NCBI GenBank assembly: GCA_047495785.1
Contig: JBLDXI010000002.1
Location: forward strand, 1,240,001 to 1,304,000
Source: Lepidodermella squamata
Lineage: Eukaryota; Gastrotricha
DNA: 64,000 nucleotides
Reading direction: 5' to 3'
Each line of letters opens with the position of its first letter. Within the stretch, counting starts at the first letter, position 1. The translations under genes were made by a program, and so were the position numbers. Below, in pieces: positions 33,985 through 45,875 of this stretch. The notes below the pieces were generated by a model, which saw only the letters and a program-made list of their open reading frames with translations, ran no database searches and was not told the DNA's origin.

Positions 33985-35091
33985 TCAGTATTTTTTCGCT
34001 GCGATTTTCCAGTAGAGGCGCAGCGCCGTTTCATCGGGATAGCTGAGTGTCTGGTCAACAAACAACCGCTTCAACGTCGCCGAGTCTAGCAGCATTTCAG
34101 ATCGAGTCAGCGACGCAAAATCCGGCTCAGTCGATATTACAACATCCTTCGGCTCGAAATTTGAAAAACTACTACGTTGCTGATCACTATTACTACTCAA
34201 CGCCGGCGTCAATTTCAGTGAAATGAATTTTTTAAGGTGGAAAAGTGTCATGGCAACCGGGCATCGTAGCCACATGTCTGAAAGCAGCAATTCCTGCGGA
34301 TTTTCGGCATTTTCAGCCCTACATTTCAGTGAAACTGTTATGCACTCCTCGGCCATGGACGCCGCTTCAATCTCACGCTGTTTCTGCTCTTTTACAACCT
34401 GATAACGAGGCAACTGTCCCGGCAAACGTCTCTGGCGTTTGCTGTTACTCGACTGCGATTGCATTTCTGATGAACTAGTGATGTTATTATCGTTGTCTGA
34501 CTGGACTCGCATGACATTTGTGACTTCGGTCGGCTTTTGAGCTGGACTGTTCAGATTTGTCTCGTCTTCGAATCTTCGCCGTCTTTTTCGCTCCTCGACT
34601 AGAACATTGGGTAACAATTTGAACATCACGTCTTGCAGTTTCGTATCCTGTCGCATTTTCTGGAATGGGTCAGTCTCGGAAATTTCCGTACCGCAACTTG
34701 GGCAGTTAATATTTCCTTAAAACAAATTTTTAAAAATCTGAAGAACTTTTGAAAAAATTAGAAAAATTACCAGCGAAAACGTATTGCACAATGCAACTTC
34801 GGCAATCTGAAAATTTAAAATTGTTTTTGAAAATTTTGAAATTTTAAAAATATTTAAAAAAAAATTGCTTACAAGTGTGAAGGCATTCAATCAGCGTTGT
34901 AGCATCAATAAAATAGCCGAAGCATAATTGGCACGTGAAAAGCGGATTGAGCTCATCCATTCGAACTAGTCTCTGAGAAATAATAGGAAAATTATTCATT
35001 TTAATGGAAAATTCTTGGTGAAACCTACAGCACAAGGGTCATCTTCTGGCACTTCAATAGCATCAGGAGTGCTCGAGGTAACTGACGCCAT
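33985..35091 (-). CDS. PCGF: Polycomb group RING finger protein (PCGF / Psc / Bmi1 family)
   Basis: A PRC1 subunit that pairs with RING1 to monoubiquitinate histone H2A. Exons 35091-35029, 34972-34873, 34806-34771 (36 nt) and 34715-33985 join in frame to 309 aa. The RING is rebuilt only by splicing three exons: CQLCFGYFIDATTLIECLHT, then YCRSCIVQYVFAG, then NINCPSCGTEI. It contains the family signature YFIDATTIIECLH with Leu for one Ile. RING is followed by DTKLQDVMFKLLPNV, matching the PCGF extension after RING. The C-terminus is a RAWUL ubiquitin-like domain (about 200-309, ending ETALRLYWKIAAKKY) that binds BCOR or PHC partners. A basic stretch, KRQRRLP, may be a nuclear signal. Which PCGF paralogue group it belongs to cannot be told by eye. 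Confidence 0.9.
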
Positions 35092-35251
35092 GTCTTCACA
35101 AATTTTTCGTCAACACAGCCATGGAAATAATCACTCGAAAAAATCGTATAAAAATAGTATTAATTGAGTCTAAACAAAAAAATTAAAAGCTGGATTGAAA
35201 TAATTATCTCCGATTTTTTCGGTAATTAAATTGAGCAAATAACAACAATTT

Positions 35252-37786
35252 TTATTTTGCATTGGTCGGCTTGAATTTCCGCTTTTTCTGCAGCGGCCGG
35301 CTGCGTTTTTTCGCCGCCGGGCTCATTTTCTTCTTACCACCACCAGGCGATTTCGGCTCGCCCTTCGCCGGCGAATCTCCCTTAACAATTTTCGTAATAT
35401 CGCCCGAGGTTTTGCCGGCCGAGGCTGAAGCGCCGGCCTTGAAAAACCACTTCCGACGCAACATCGACTTCTCCTCGCGTTGTTCTTCCTTCAAAACCGG
35501 CTTTTTACCGAATTTTTCGCCTTTAACCGGCTTAATATTTTTCGGTTCGGTTTTTTCTGGCTGTGAAGTTGAGACGGTCACTCGCAATTTTCGGCCCTCG
35601 AATTTCGACCCGTTTTTCGTATTCACGGCCTCTTGGACTGCCTCTTTCCGCACGAATTGAATGTAGCCGAAGCCTTTACCCAGGCCGGTGTATCGATCGC
35701 GAATTATTCTGACGTTGACAATTCCGTCATCGGCTGATTTTTCCTCAGATTCGTCGCATTCTTCCGTTTTTACTTCACTGCCAGGCTCGTCTTTTGGTTT
35801 AGCCGAGGATAAATCGGCAAAGTGAGCCCGCAATTTTTCCTCACTGACAACTTTAAAAATTCATGAAATAATGAAACATAATAAAATAAAATAATACATA
35901 TTTTTTCAAATTTCAAATTTTTTTTTTAATTTTGAAAAGTAAACAAATTTATTGAAAATTAAAAAAAATCAAGCAAATTTTTAGCAAATTTTTCTCTACA
36001 GTGGTTAAATATTAGAGAGCTCGGAGTAAGTTTAGTATATTTACTCTGGTCAATGGACCATATCTCACGTCACGGCTCATTGAGAGTAGCAAAAAAAGCT
36101 GGTTTTATCACGTACCAAACGGTAGATTTCCGACGAAAATGCAGAATTCGTGAGAATGCTTGAACGTGGCAAACACAGAATTATTATGCTTTTTTCAAGG
36201 TAATTAATTTGAATAATTTATACTTCTTTAGTTTCAGTCGCCGCTCCGTGCTTGCCGCCGCGTTGTTGGCAATAATCGACGCGAATGTGGTGATCTCTCA
36301 GTACATAATTGTTGCTTTTATAAAGAAGCCGTGAAAATTCAACCGTGAAATGCAAGCAATTATTAATAATGAAACTTACAGTGCAAACGATTTCTCGATC
36401 GATTCCTTGTTCTTGAATTTTACGAAGCCGTTTATGCGGTCAATGTCCGGGTGAAATTCATCGCGCCTAAGAAAATGGAAATAAAATCATCAACAATTTA
36501 GCGAACATTCAAAAAATCTCATCTGTCTAGTCTTTCAGGTTAAAACGCCCTGAAGTGAAATTTGAGATATTTTAACAGCTTACAATTTTAACAGCTTATA
36601 AGAAAAAAATTGAAAATTATTCCTTTCTTGAATACAATTGATGAAGAGCAAAGGGACGCCCGATCGTTACCGTGAACTGTGAATCGCGAGTACAGACCTG
36701 AAAATCAGGGCCCAAGAACTTGTAATGTTGATATTTCAGTCTATAGCTCTAAATTTATCCCAAAACATGTATATAAAAAATTAACACTTCCGTTTTCTTC
36801 CTCAATGCTTGGATGAAATACTTGTATAAAATATTTGTCAAGAAAAAAATTCAAAAATTCATGAATTCAAAAATGAAATCTAAAAATTTATAAAACTTAC
36901 GAGCTAGAACGCTCAACTTAGGAGCAGGAACCTTTATTTTACCCATGCTTCTCTATTCAACCAAATTTCATGAAAATTTGAGGAAAACATACATAGAGAG
37001 ATTAAAATTGGTTTGGTATTGAATATTGAATTTTTCTCAATTTCCAGGTAATTCTTAAAATAAAGCCAGTTCAAACCGGAAGGCAATGAATTTCTGGCTT
37101 ATTTCTCGATCACTACTCCTATTTGCAGTCAAACTCTCCAATCACCATCGTAAAATCCTCAAAATTGCAAAAATAAAATAATTTTTGAACCCGTGTTAGC
37201 TCAAAATTTACCCAATGTTAGAGTACCAATTTACGCAAGAAAAATTGAGTACCATCTAAAATTTTAATTTTTTTCGAGAAAATGGAACTTACTTGATAAC
37301 TGCGACTCTCTTCGGCGTTTTGCCCTTGCGGCCAACCGCACTTCGAAACCGAACCGAATCAACCGGCCCAAATTGCGAGAAAAGCCGCGTGATTTCCTTC
37401 GCAGTCACATCAACCGGCAAATTACCGACAAAAACCGTCCGTTCGGCATCGACGTCAAATTTCCCGCGTAGCAACGCGATTTCTGACCGAGATAGGCCCT
37501 TCACAGAGCCGGGTTCAACCTTCATTTTGGCGAATTCTGAATCGACCTCCTGCTCTTCCTCTCCGCTTTCCTCGGCTGGTTCATCCATCAAATTGTCCTC
37601 TTCTTCATGCACGAAATCGTCCATATTTTCAGCATCCTCCTCAGCGTCGAGTTCATCTTCGAGATCTGACGTGATTTCAAGCTGTTTCGGCTTTTTCTTA
37701 GCACTTCTCGGGCTTTTGAACGCCTTTTTGTTAGGACTCTTCGACTTTCTAGGACTTGCGTTTTTCGGCGATTTCAGCTTGGTCAT
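35252..37786 (-). CDS. RBM34: RNA-binding protein 34 (nucleolar, Nop12-like, two RRMs)
   Basis: RBM34/Nop12 acts in pre-60S ribosome assembly in the nucleolus. Exons 37786-37293, 36466-36380, 36314-36224, 36158-36116 (43 nt) and 35850-35252 join in frame to 437 aa. The N-terminus is Lys/Ser/Pro-rich, then strongly acidic. RRM1 begins at ERTVFVGNLPVDV and continues through SVRFRSAVGRKGKTPKRVAVIK, RDEFHPDIDRINGFVKFK and LRDHHIRVDY. RRM2 begins at CIFVGNLPFVVSEEKLRAHF, has an acidic insertion before IVNVRIIRDRYTGLGKGFGY and ends GRKLRVTVS. The KGFGYIQF RNP1 motif is intact. The C-terminus is Lys-rich. The order of the two RRMs and the AVIKR-x-HPD linker match RBM34. The stop codon lies inside AATAAA (minus strand), implying an extremely short 3' UTR unless another signal is used. 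Confidence 0.88.
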
Positions 37787-38649
37787 TTTTTCGTTTTATA
37801 AAAAACAACTAAAAAGGCAAAATGTTCAAAAAATCTTCATTTTTTACTTGATACAAAAGTGCGCACACAATACTGATTAAGTATATAATTATTTACCGCA
37901 ATAAATTTTTGAAATTCTCTCTCTCAATATTTTTTTGAAATAATAGACAAGAATAAGTCGATAACAATAATACTCTTGGTGTCGATCAGATTTTCTTTTT
38001 TTTGCCGCAAAAAAATCAAAACAAAGCACGAGGTAATAATTCTAGTATATTAAAGGTAAAAAATTCCCTCTCAATTTTTCAGACACAGTGCTTATATTAC
38101 GTATCATCCTTTATATAGAGAAGAAAAAATCGATGCGCATTACCTCGATTAAAATCGATTGAAAAATAGCGCGCAATTTTGATCTCAAGTATACATGAAA
38201 TATTTTTGGACAGATATTATATAGGTAAATAAAGATTTAATCCGCAATAATACTGTATAATTATTATGCAATTCATCTCATTTCAACTTCAAATCTTGGT
38301 TTCAGATAAAGACCGGCGAATATTTTTTGCACATAACTCAATAATAGTTTTAGTTCAAGCCGGTCAAAAAAAATCAGAGATCGTGGGTGAGCAGACGAAC
38401 AAAAAATTATAGGCGGTAGGTTTTTCCGGGCCAGAAAAAATTTCGAAAAAAATCCACCTTAACATTTTTTTCGAATTTTTCGCGGCCACGGAAAGTCGAA
38501 ACAAACGACAGACGAGCAACGAAACAAAAAATCGAGCGATTTGATGACTAAGAAGAACAAGAAGAACAAGAAGACGCCAGTATAAGAAAGTCGTAGAAAC
38601 AAAATTAAAGTAGCAGAATAGAAAGAACTGAAACAAATGCGCAGGTGTT
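37787..38649. other. Spacer between RBM34 and the Goliath-type ligase gene
   Basis: Promoter side of RBM34 and 3' flank of the RING ligase gene. Overlapping hydrophobic minus-strand frames at 38364-38717 look like composition artefacts. Nothing else was recognised. Confidence 0.4.
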
Positions 38650-41600
38650 TTACGGCTCGTCCGAGGCTGAGAGCGGCGGCGTCGCCGGGGCGATAACATC
38701 GACAACACACGCGACATTTTTCTGCCGCTTCGCTGAGCCGCGCGAGTTCGATTTACTCGATGAACATTTCAGCGAACATTTCGAGGCAGTCGATGCTGGT
38801 TCGAGAAGGCGAGACACTTCTTCGGTCGATGACGAGCCGCCGCGGTCGATTTCGTCGTGGACCGGTGAGTTTTGGTTCGACGAGGACGCGGCCGAGCTGC
38901 GGCGGCTGCTGCCGAAATGCGGCCGGTGCGAGTGGAAAATCGAGTGGACTTGCACGGCGGGCGGGCGGATGTGGACTAGTTGAATTTCCGTGTCGCCGCC
39001 TATGCCCGACGAATCGGCGCTGGTTGTCTCGCCGGCGTGCATCAGCAGGTCGAGCTGGACCGGGTACAGCTCGAGCGACCGCCCGCCGCCAGTCGACTCC
39101 AATTCGCAGTGATAGCGACCATAAGGCAACTGAAAGAAGAAAAATTTCAAAATAAAATTTGAATAAAATCCAAAATTGTCATTAAAATCCGATTAAAGGA
39201 TAATTAATTTAGCTTGTTGGCATCAACAGTAGAAATACGAGGGTTTCTTTTGCATAAAATTTGCCACCTCGTCAGCTCACATTTGAGATACTACTCAAGG
39301 TGATTACAGCTAAAATCGATTTACAGAAAAAATTCTTCGGGTGTCGTTTTAGACTAAAATTCTGCTCGGGTATTTTCTTACCTATACTCCCCCAAAAATC
39401 GAAGAAAAATTGGATTCAAGCATAGTTAGTATGCAACCCAAACTTAGGTTATAAATTTAGCGTAACAGGCTCAATGAACTCTCTGAACCCAAACAAAGAA
39501 AATACACGGAAAAGGGTTCAGAAACTCTAAAGTCACATCACATGGCCAGAAAATTTCAAGAAAAATTCAAAAAATCACGATAACATTAATCAAGTATGTT
39601 AATTGTTAATGAGACTAAAAATTCCGGGGAAATTTGGTCCAACCGGGAAAAAACCGAAAATTACCGAACCAGTTACCATCGGGGTTTTTGAAATAAACTT
39701 CTTTCATGGGTAAATTCAAAGTTTTTTCGTCAGTAAAATAAATTCTTCCATCTATGCTGTTTCCCGGTTAGCAGACAAACCTAACTTTTCAGTGCAATCG
39801 ATGAAGGTAGAGTTAGGATAGTCTAACAATCATTAAATTGGGGCCGCCCGATCTTCGCCTAGGGCGAAGAAAATTCCAAAGCCTTAATTCATTTTTGGTA
39901 ACAAATCAATGGCTTGAAAAAAGCCATTCATTTTCCGGCCGGCTAAACTGGTGTCTAAAGAAAGCTCTCATGCTAGGGTGTGAGAAAAAGTTGATAATTT
40001 CCTACCATTAAATGATGCCGAGCTTCAACGAGGAAAATAAACATTTTAGTGGCGAAAAAAGTGAAACATTTACTGGAAAAAAGATAGGTCCGGGTTTTTA
40101 ATTACTTCGGTTAAATCGCGGATAAAATATTCTCTCGGTAGGTATAATTTGATACAATTAGTTGAATTTCCTACTAAAAGTTTTCAAATAAAAAAATAAA
40201 TGAAAGAATTCTAGGACACGCTATACTAAGATGTATATTTCTCAATTCTTTTCTTCAAAATTTCAGGGATGTTCAGCCATCAAACTTTTTAGCGATTTTT
40301 CATGTCACATTTGAGGTTGTCGGATAAATTAAGACATTTGCCTAATAAAATCAGACGCATGTCTGACGAAAGATCCACACGCCCCCGCTGACTGTCCTGA
40401 GTTGGGAAAAACATTTTCAATTGCGAAAAATTAGGTAAAATGGACAAATTCTCAATTTATACAGAAATTACCTTGTACATTCATCTCTGCTGATGTTTTA
40501 CCTTCAAAAAAACATGGTTTCGTCCAAATTCACCCCTCGTTATAGTAGAATTTTTAAAGCTATTCAATTAGCCAAATTAACACGTAAAAATACCTCAAAT
40601 TCCAGCAATTTTCCCCATGAATAAGAAAATATTTTCAATATTTTCAAAAGCTAATTAAAATTAGGTACCAGTATACCAACGTAATTGCCAATATTCTAAA
40701 ATTTCAAATTTAAGTATCAAATAAATAAAATAAATTATTAGCGCATTTTTTTTAATTTATTCGACAATTTTTCATTTTTTACCTACTTAGAATTGGCCCG
40801 CGATTCGTTGTTGTCATACTATTTAGTAAACAAAAAACCGCAGGGGCTCAAAAATGTCGCAAAAGAATGATCAAAAGCTGGGGGCAGGGAACAAAACATG
40901 TCTCAGAGTGACATTAAAACCGCATAATTACACCTCAAAAACGTGCGCACATATATCTAAGAAACAAAAAGACTGTTTATGGCCTGATCAATCTGACAAC
41001 GCTTGAAGTTAGAGCGCTGAGGTAAACAACAAAAAGACAGCCAATAAGATGCAAATTTTGCCCCCTTCAATAAAATTTAGAATTTCTCTACAAATGGGTA
41101 TTATTTTGTGGCCCTAAACAAAGTTTTTAAACTAAAATAGGACAACCGGCATGGCAAAATCACGCGTAATTGTAAAATTTTGAACATTTTTCCTAGAAAG
41201 AATAGGGTCAAGTCGATTATAAACACATTATTCCAAGAATAGATTAAGCCTCACAGTATCGATTAAGGATTAAAGATAAAATCCTGATCGCAGCGACAAC
41301 AAATTTTATATCCGGGACAAAATTAGTGTTTCTAACTTACTTCAATTCCAGACGCAGTGAGAATATCCAGTTTACAAACAGGGCACGTGTGATTTTCCAT
41401 TAGCCAAGGATCGATACACACCTTGTGATAAAGATGCCTAAAAATTGCGTGATAGAAATGAAAGTTCATTCATATTCATTCAATCGCGCGACTCACTTGC
41501 ACGGAAGAATTCGAATTGTATCGTTCTGGCGAAAGTGCTCAATACACACCGTGCACTGCTCAGACTGGTAATTAACATCATCAGCACCGTTGCCTCGAAT

Positions 41601-42404
41601 TGTTTTCAATGGCATTTTTGAAAGCGCTTTTTTAGCAGCCTTTGCTATTCGTTTCTAATAAAAATAAATTATTAACAAATATTACGAAAAATGTATCACC
41701 CTTACCGATATGTATTCTCTAGTATGAGCATGTCTGAATCGTTCCACGTAGTAAAAAGCAAGCCAGCCCAGGCTGATAATCATCAGCACAATGAAAGAAA
41801 TAGCGACGAAAAATATTGAGTTTTTGCTAAGGAAGGTCAACGTGTGATTATTCGCGTTGTTGCTGTTCGGGTACATCACACTAGGCCCGCTATTACTGTT
41901 CGCGTTATTGCCGTTATTACCGCTCGGAACTATTATAATATCTTCGCCCGAGGCAATCGTCCCGCCCATGCAAAACGCATTACAACATTCCACCCGTTTG
42001 ATAATAGAGATTTTTGTTGTTTCCGACAAATTATGTGAATGTTCGTTCAACGGAAAGAAGGAAATAAGGAGTGAAGCATTGCCGGAGTCCGGGTTTGCGC
42101 AGATAGGTAAGCCAAGGTAAGTAACGAAAACACTAGAATTCCGCATGTGAACCAGGCTGCCAAAGAACTTTGAATAGGTGCATTGGCGGCCCTCGGTGAT
42201 TTTTGTGATAACAACAGCCGGCACATAAGGCTCCGTCCATGGGGCGGCAAATGAAACAGGAACAAGTTCGTTCAGGAAATCTGACTGTCTCACGCCGTTG
42301 TGATAATACGTGAGCAGAAGGCGAAGTGTGGCTTTGTTTCCATGAATAGCACGCAAGTTACAACATATTGCAATGACAAAACTTATGGCAGATAATGTCC
42401 CCAT
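38650..42404 (-). CDS. RNF130: Goliath/RNF130-type transmembrane RING-H2 E3 ubiquitin ligase
   Basis: PA-TM-RING ligases act on endosomes and ubiquitinate membrane cargo. Exons 42404-41706, 41654-41497, 41437-41341 and 39129-38650 join in frame to 477 aa. Domains: a signal peptide ([20 protein letters not shown]); a luminal protease-associated domain to about residue 150, then an Asn/Gly-rich spacer; one membrane helix ([20 protein letters not shown]); then [15 protein letters not shown] and [20 protein letters not shown], typical of the Goliath subfamily. The RING-H2 runs from CTVCIEHF through [17 protein letters not shown] to [10 protein letters not shown], with all eight zinc ligands present. 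The last exon encodes a Ser-rich cytosolic tail of 160 residues. Introns split the RING after PCK. The gene symbol is a family-level choice; RNF150, RNF133 and RNF148 are close relatives. Intron 3 is 2.2 kb. Confidence 0.87.
39130..41340. other. Long intron of the Goliath-type ligase gene
   Basis: 2,211-bp intron, AT-rich, with no recognised coding remnant or transposon. Its flanking exons join in phase 0 as [11 protein letters not shown]. Confidence 0.5.
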
Positions 42405-43050
42405 CCTACAAAAAACACCAATTGATTATAAGTAGAAGGAAAATCCAAGTCTAGAAGTTGCGAGGTGAAGATAAAATAACAATGACATCTATTAGCGGAG
42501 AAAATTCAGAAATAAATCGAAGAGCGACATAGCTCTTTTAATCAAATTAAACTGGAACACAGAGGAGATCCTGGACGCCATTTCGCTGCCATGGTATTAA
42601 TGGTTGCAAATAAACAGGAATGTCAGGACGTGGGAAAGGAGAACGCAAACAAAAAAATGCTTAGCTTCAAAGCGGTTGAGCCCTGGTTAACCTCATTACA
42701 GGGCTAGATGGGAGCGAAACGAGCATTCATTGAAATTAAGCTCTTCTAGTAGCCACACTGCCATTAGTGAGGACGCAATCAGTGGTAGAAAAGAGAAAAG
42801 GCTAAGGGCAACTCCAGTCTGAAACCCCACTTTTAAGCACAGTAATAAGAAATAAGCAATTTCAGCCTATCTAGGGTGGGATTCAATTTATTTTAAACCG
42901 CTGTAATTTTGCATGCTTGAAACTAAAAAAAAATGTTGGGAGCGGCGCTTATTGTTTCTAGTAAAAGAAGCCAGAACTGCCGGGTGTTCAAGTTTTAGCA
43001 TTTGACAGACTGCTTCAAGCAAGAACCTCAGATATCAGCCATAATAATTA

Positions 43051-43199
43051 GGATGTGGCTATGTGAACACAGGAAAAGTGTATCGCCCAATGGCTATGCG
43101 TACACACATTGCGTGACACACAGCCAGATTTAAGCGCGCGCTGTGTTCACATAGAGTGTATTGGGCGATACACAATCCTGTGTTCACATAGACAGGACC
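43051..43199. mobile_element. MITE with terminal inverted repeats and 9-bp target duplication
   Basis: Left arm 43059-43090 and right arm 43161-43191 are near-perfect inverse complements (ctatgtgaacacagga, then tgtatcgcccaa after a short mismatch). The arms extend, with mismatches, to the ends of the element. The flanks are the direct repeat TAATAATTA at 43042-43050 and 43200-43208. A 9-bp duplication is typical of MULE transposition. There is no coding capacity, so it is non-autonomous. Confidence 0.8.
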
Positions 43200-45021
43200 T
43201 AATAATTAGATACCGAAAGCCGAGAGCCTCCGGTTTCCGGTCCTAGCGCATTCATTTCTCAATGGCGATCTTCGAAAAGGAACGTCATCCTAAAAAACTG
43301 AGTTTTTCTTCAGCAGCAATCAGTACTATTAGAAGGGACGGGCAAAAGCAATAGCCCATCTAACAAGATAGCCTCAAAGTCGCACCATAACTGGTTTTGT
43401 GATACGAAAATCAGCAATTAGACTGTTCAAGTCAATAAACCAGGCAGGAAGGTCGGCTATCTCCCAACGAACTCCGAAAATATCCTAGTTTCCGATTTCC
43501 GATTCCGATACGTACTTTCCACTCTCACACACACGTTCCAGGTGCGATCGCATTCCGAATCGTCGATGGATCAATCGATCAAAAAGCCAAAAATGAAAGT
43601 CTGCGAAGTGAAATTACGTGAAGATCATCAAAATTTATGCAAATCAAAATATAAAAAATCGTTAAAAATCTTATTTTTGAGCATAAACTAAAAGTTGTAT
43701 GTACATTTAACAACAAAATTAGCCGCATACTTTTACTTGATTTTTTTGAACGATCGTGGCGCAGCATAAGGTCATAACTCATTTTTCTTACCACAAAAGA
43801 GCGAGCTTAATTGATTTATAGTGAAATCAGCTAGAAATACTGTGTCTCGCTATTCCTATTGATAGGCAGAAGACTTCCGGACTCCAGATCTGTCTTGGTG
43901 GCTGACAAAGTCCCGTCAACTTTTGTCAACTTGTCATTTTTCGATGAGCGCGCGTCAAATGTTTTTCGACTGCACTTGTGCGTCTGGAACGCACATGGCA
44001 TTGTGAATATTGATTCATACTAGCCATATTCCAGCCAGAAATAGTTCCGCAGAAGTAGCTCGCCGCTAAAGGCGACATCTGATTCATCCAATGCTCTCCT
44101 GACACTGCGTGATGATTACCATAATAATCATTTAATCTGTGTAGGTGTAAAATTCCTGTTCTTCTGCTCAATTCAGATAGGCATTTAGACATCCTAAACG
44201 GCCGCACCTGATGGGAAATTCTCATAAAATCTTTCGAATATTTGGAAGAAAATGGTCTGATTTACTACACTCTCAATCTTTATTGCAATAAGCATTAATT
44301 GTTCCAAGCCAGTTTCCATGCGAAGTGAGCTTATAAATTGTTGGCAACTTGGATTCTCCGAGACTATTCCAGGTTGATAAGTCAGATTTAATTTCACAGA
44401 GAGAGGAAGCCTGCCTTTTAAACAGTTACCTACTATAAAAGTAAGATTTCGTTTCTCTAAATCGAATTGGTATTAGACTGTAATGACTGCTCTCTTAATT
44501 TCGGATTTCGTAATTCCGAAATTTTTTCATCTTGATCATTGATCCAGCTGAATCCAGGAAATCTCTTGCTATGATAGGTATGATATTTCAAGGATATAAT
44601 TTCGTTGAATGGCCAATTAAGGTCGTTTCTGGCGCATTTTGCCGGGATCTTAAACTTTAATCTTAAAGAGAAGGAATTGAAGAACTTCGCCGTTTCAACG
44701 TAAAATCAGGATTGCCTTAGTCTCCCATAATTGCCACAGTAAACTGAATTTTACCCTCACAAAGGATCCGGCTTCAAGCAATCTCGAACTACTTTTTGAT
44801 TTTCCGCAAGCAAATTTACCAAGAGCGGAGGTTTTAATTAGGATGGATAGCTTAACTTTCAGGGCCTGGTTTGACACCGTATTTGATAAAAAGGATTTGG
44901 ATGCTATCCCGGGAAAATCTTCCACGGCTCGTCATGCTATGCTCGTAGTAGCGTCATAGTCGTAGTAGCGTGCGCTGAATAGCAGTCAAAAACGGTGAAA
45001 GGAATGAAAATGGATAACATA

Positions 45022-45875
45022 CACCTTTTTTACTTTGCAATTTCGTTATTTTTATTAAAGAAAAACGCGTTTATTTTTTCATGATTATCAGCGTATTCAT
45101 TTTTTTCTTACTTTTTTCTACCTAATGATTTACTCGATCTTCGAAGGTTCGCTGTATGCGAATACGAAACCCGAATGGAATGAATTATATATCAAATTGA
45201 AGCTAGATATATAATCTTTTCAAATATTTGATCAGATCGACAAAATCATTATTTCTTTCGCAGAAACTAAGGAGTAAGTAGAATGAACTGCAAAGATGTT
45301 TTCCTTGGGTAGTTTTTATATTTTATAGGTATAAGGCCCCTCCCTCCTCCCCAAAAATGATTAGAACAATCAGGCGAAGGTGATATCTCGAGTAGAAGCG
45401 ATAGAACCTCAACAAATTTGGCTTTAGTAGCATTTTGGGCAATAGCTTACGCGGGTGCTGAGGTAGTTTTCACAAATATTGCTTTGGTTTCATCATGAAA
45501 TGATGAAATTAGCGAAGACTAAGTAATAGAATAGTTCCTTAGTAGTTATTTGTAGAAAAATAAACATCATTGTAGGTAAAATCAGAAGAAACTTTCCGAT
45601 CAACCAGTCGGCTAAAACGTTGAATACCTTCAAGAACAAAATGGCATCCAGTATTCTAATTTCACAGCTAGATAGATCAGATCTCTAGCTTCAATTTGAT
45701 ATATAATTCATCGCATTCGGGTTTCGTATTCGCATACAGCGAACCTTCGAAGATCGAGTAAATCCTTAGGTAGAAAAAAGTAAGAAAATGAATAAAATGA
45801 ATACGCTGATAATCATGAACAAATAAACGCGTGTTTCTTTAATAAAAATAATGAAATTGCAAAGTAAAAAAGGTG
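45022..45875. mobile_element. Foldback/MITE element with about 190-bp terminal inverted repeats
   Basis: The left arm 45022-45207 and right arm 45684-45875 are inverse complements over nearly their whole length, with small indels. Shared words include ACCTTTTTTACTTTGCAATT at the tips and CTCGATCTTCGAAGGTTCGC further in. About 476 bp of unique sequence lies between the arms. A TA dinucleotide borders each end (45020-45021 and 45876-45877), compatible with a TA target as used by Tc1/mariner elements. No transposase is present. Confidence 0.8.

Noticed and set aside
35262-35660. 132-codon plus-strand frame with Phe/Pro composition
   Set aside because: Antisense of the RBM34 last exon, which has strong family similarity on the minus strand.
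37293-37880. 195-codon Ser-rich plus-strand frame
   Set aside because: Antisense of the acidic and Lys-rich N-terminus of RBM34; Ser runs are complements of Glu/Asp codons.
38364-38717. Hydrophobic minus-strand frames downstream of the Goliath-type gene
   Set aside because: Two overlapping frames with poly-Phe/Leu/Val composition from A/T-rich sequence, no start context or motif.
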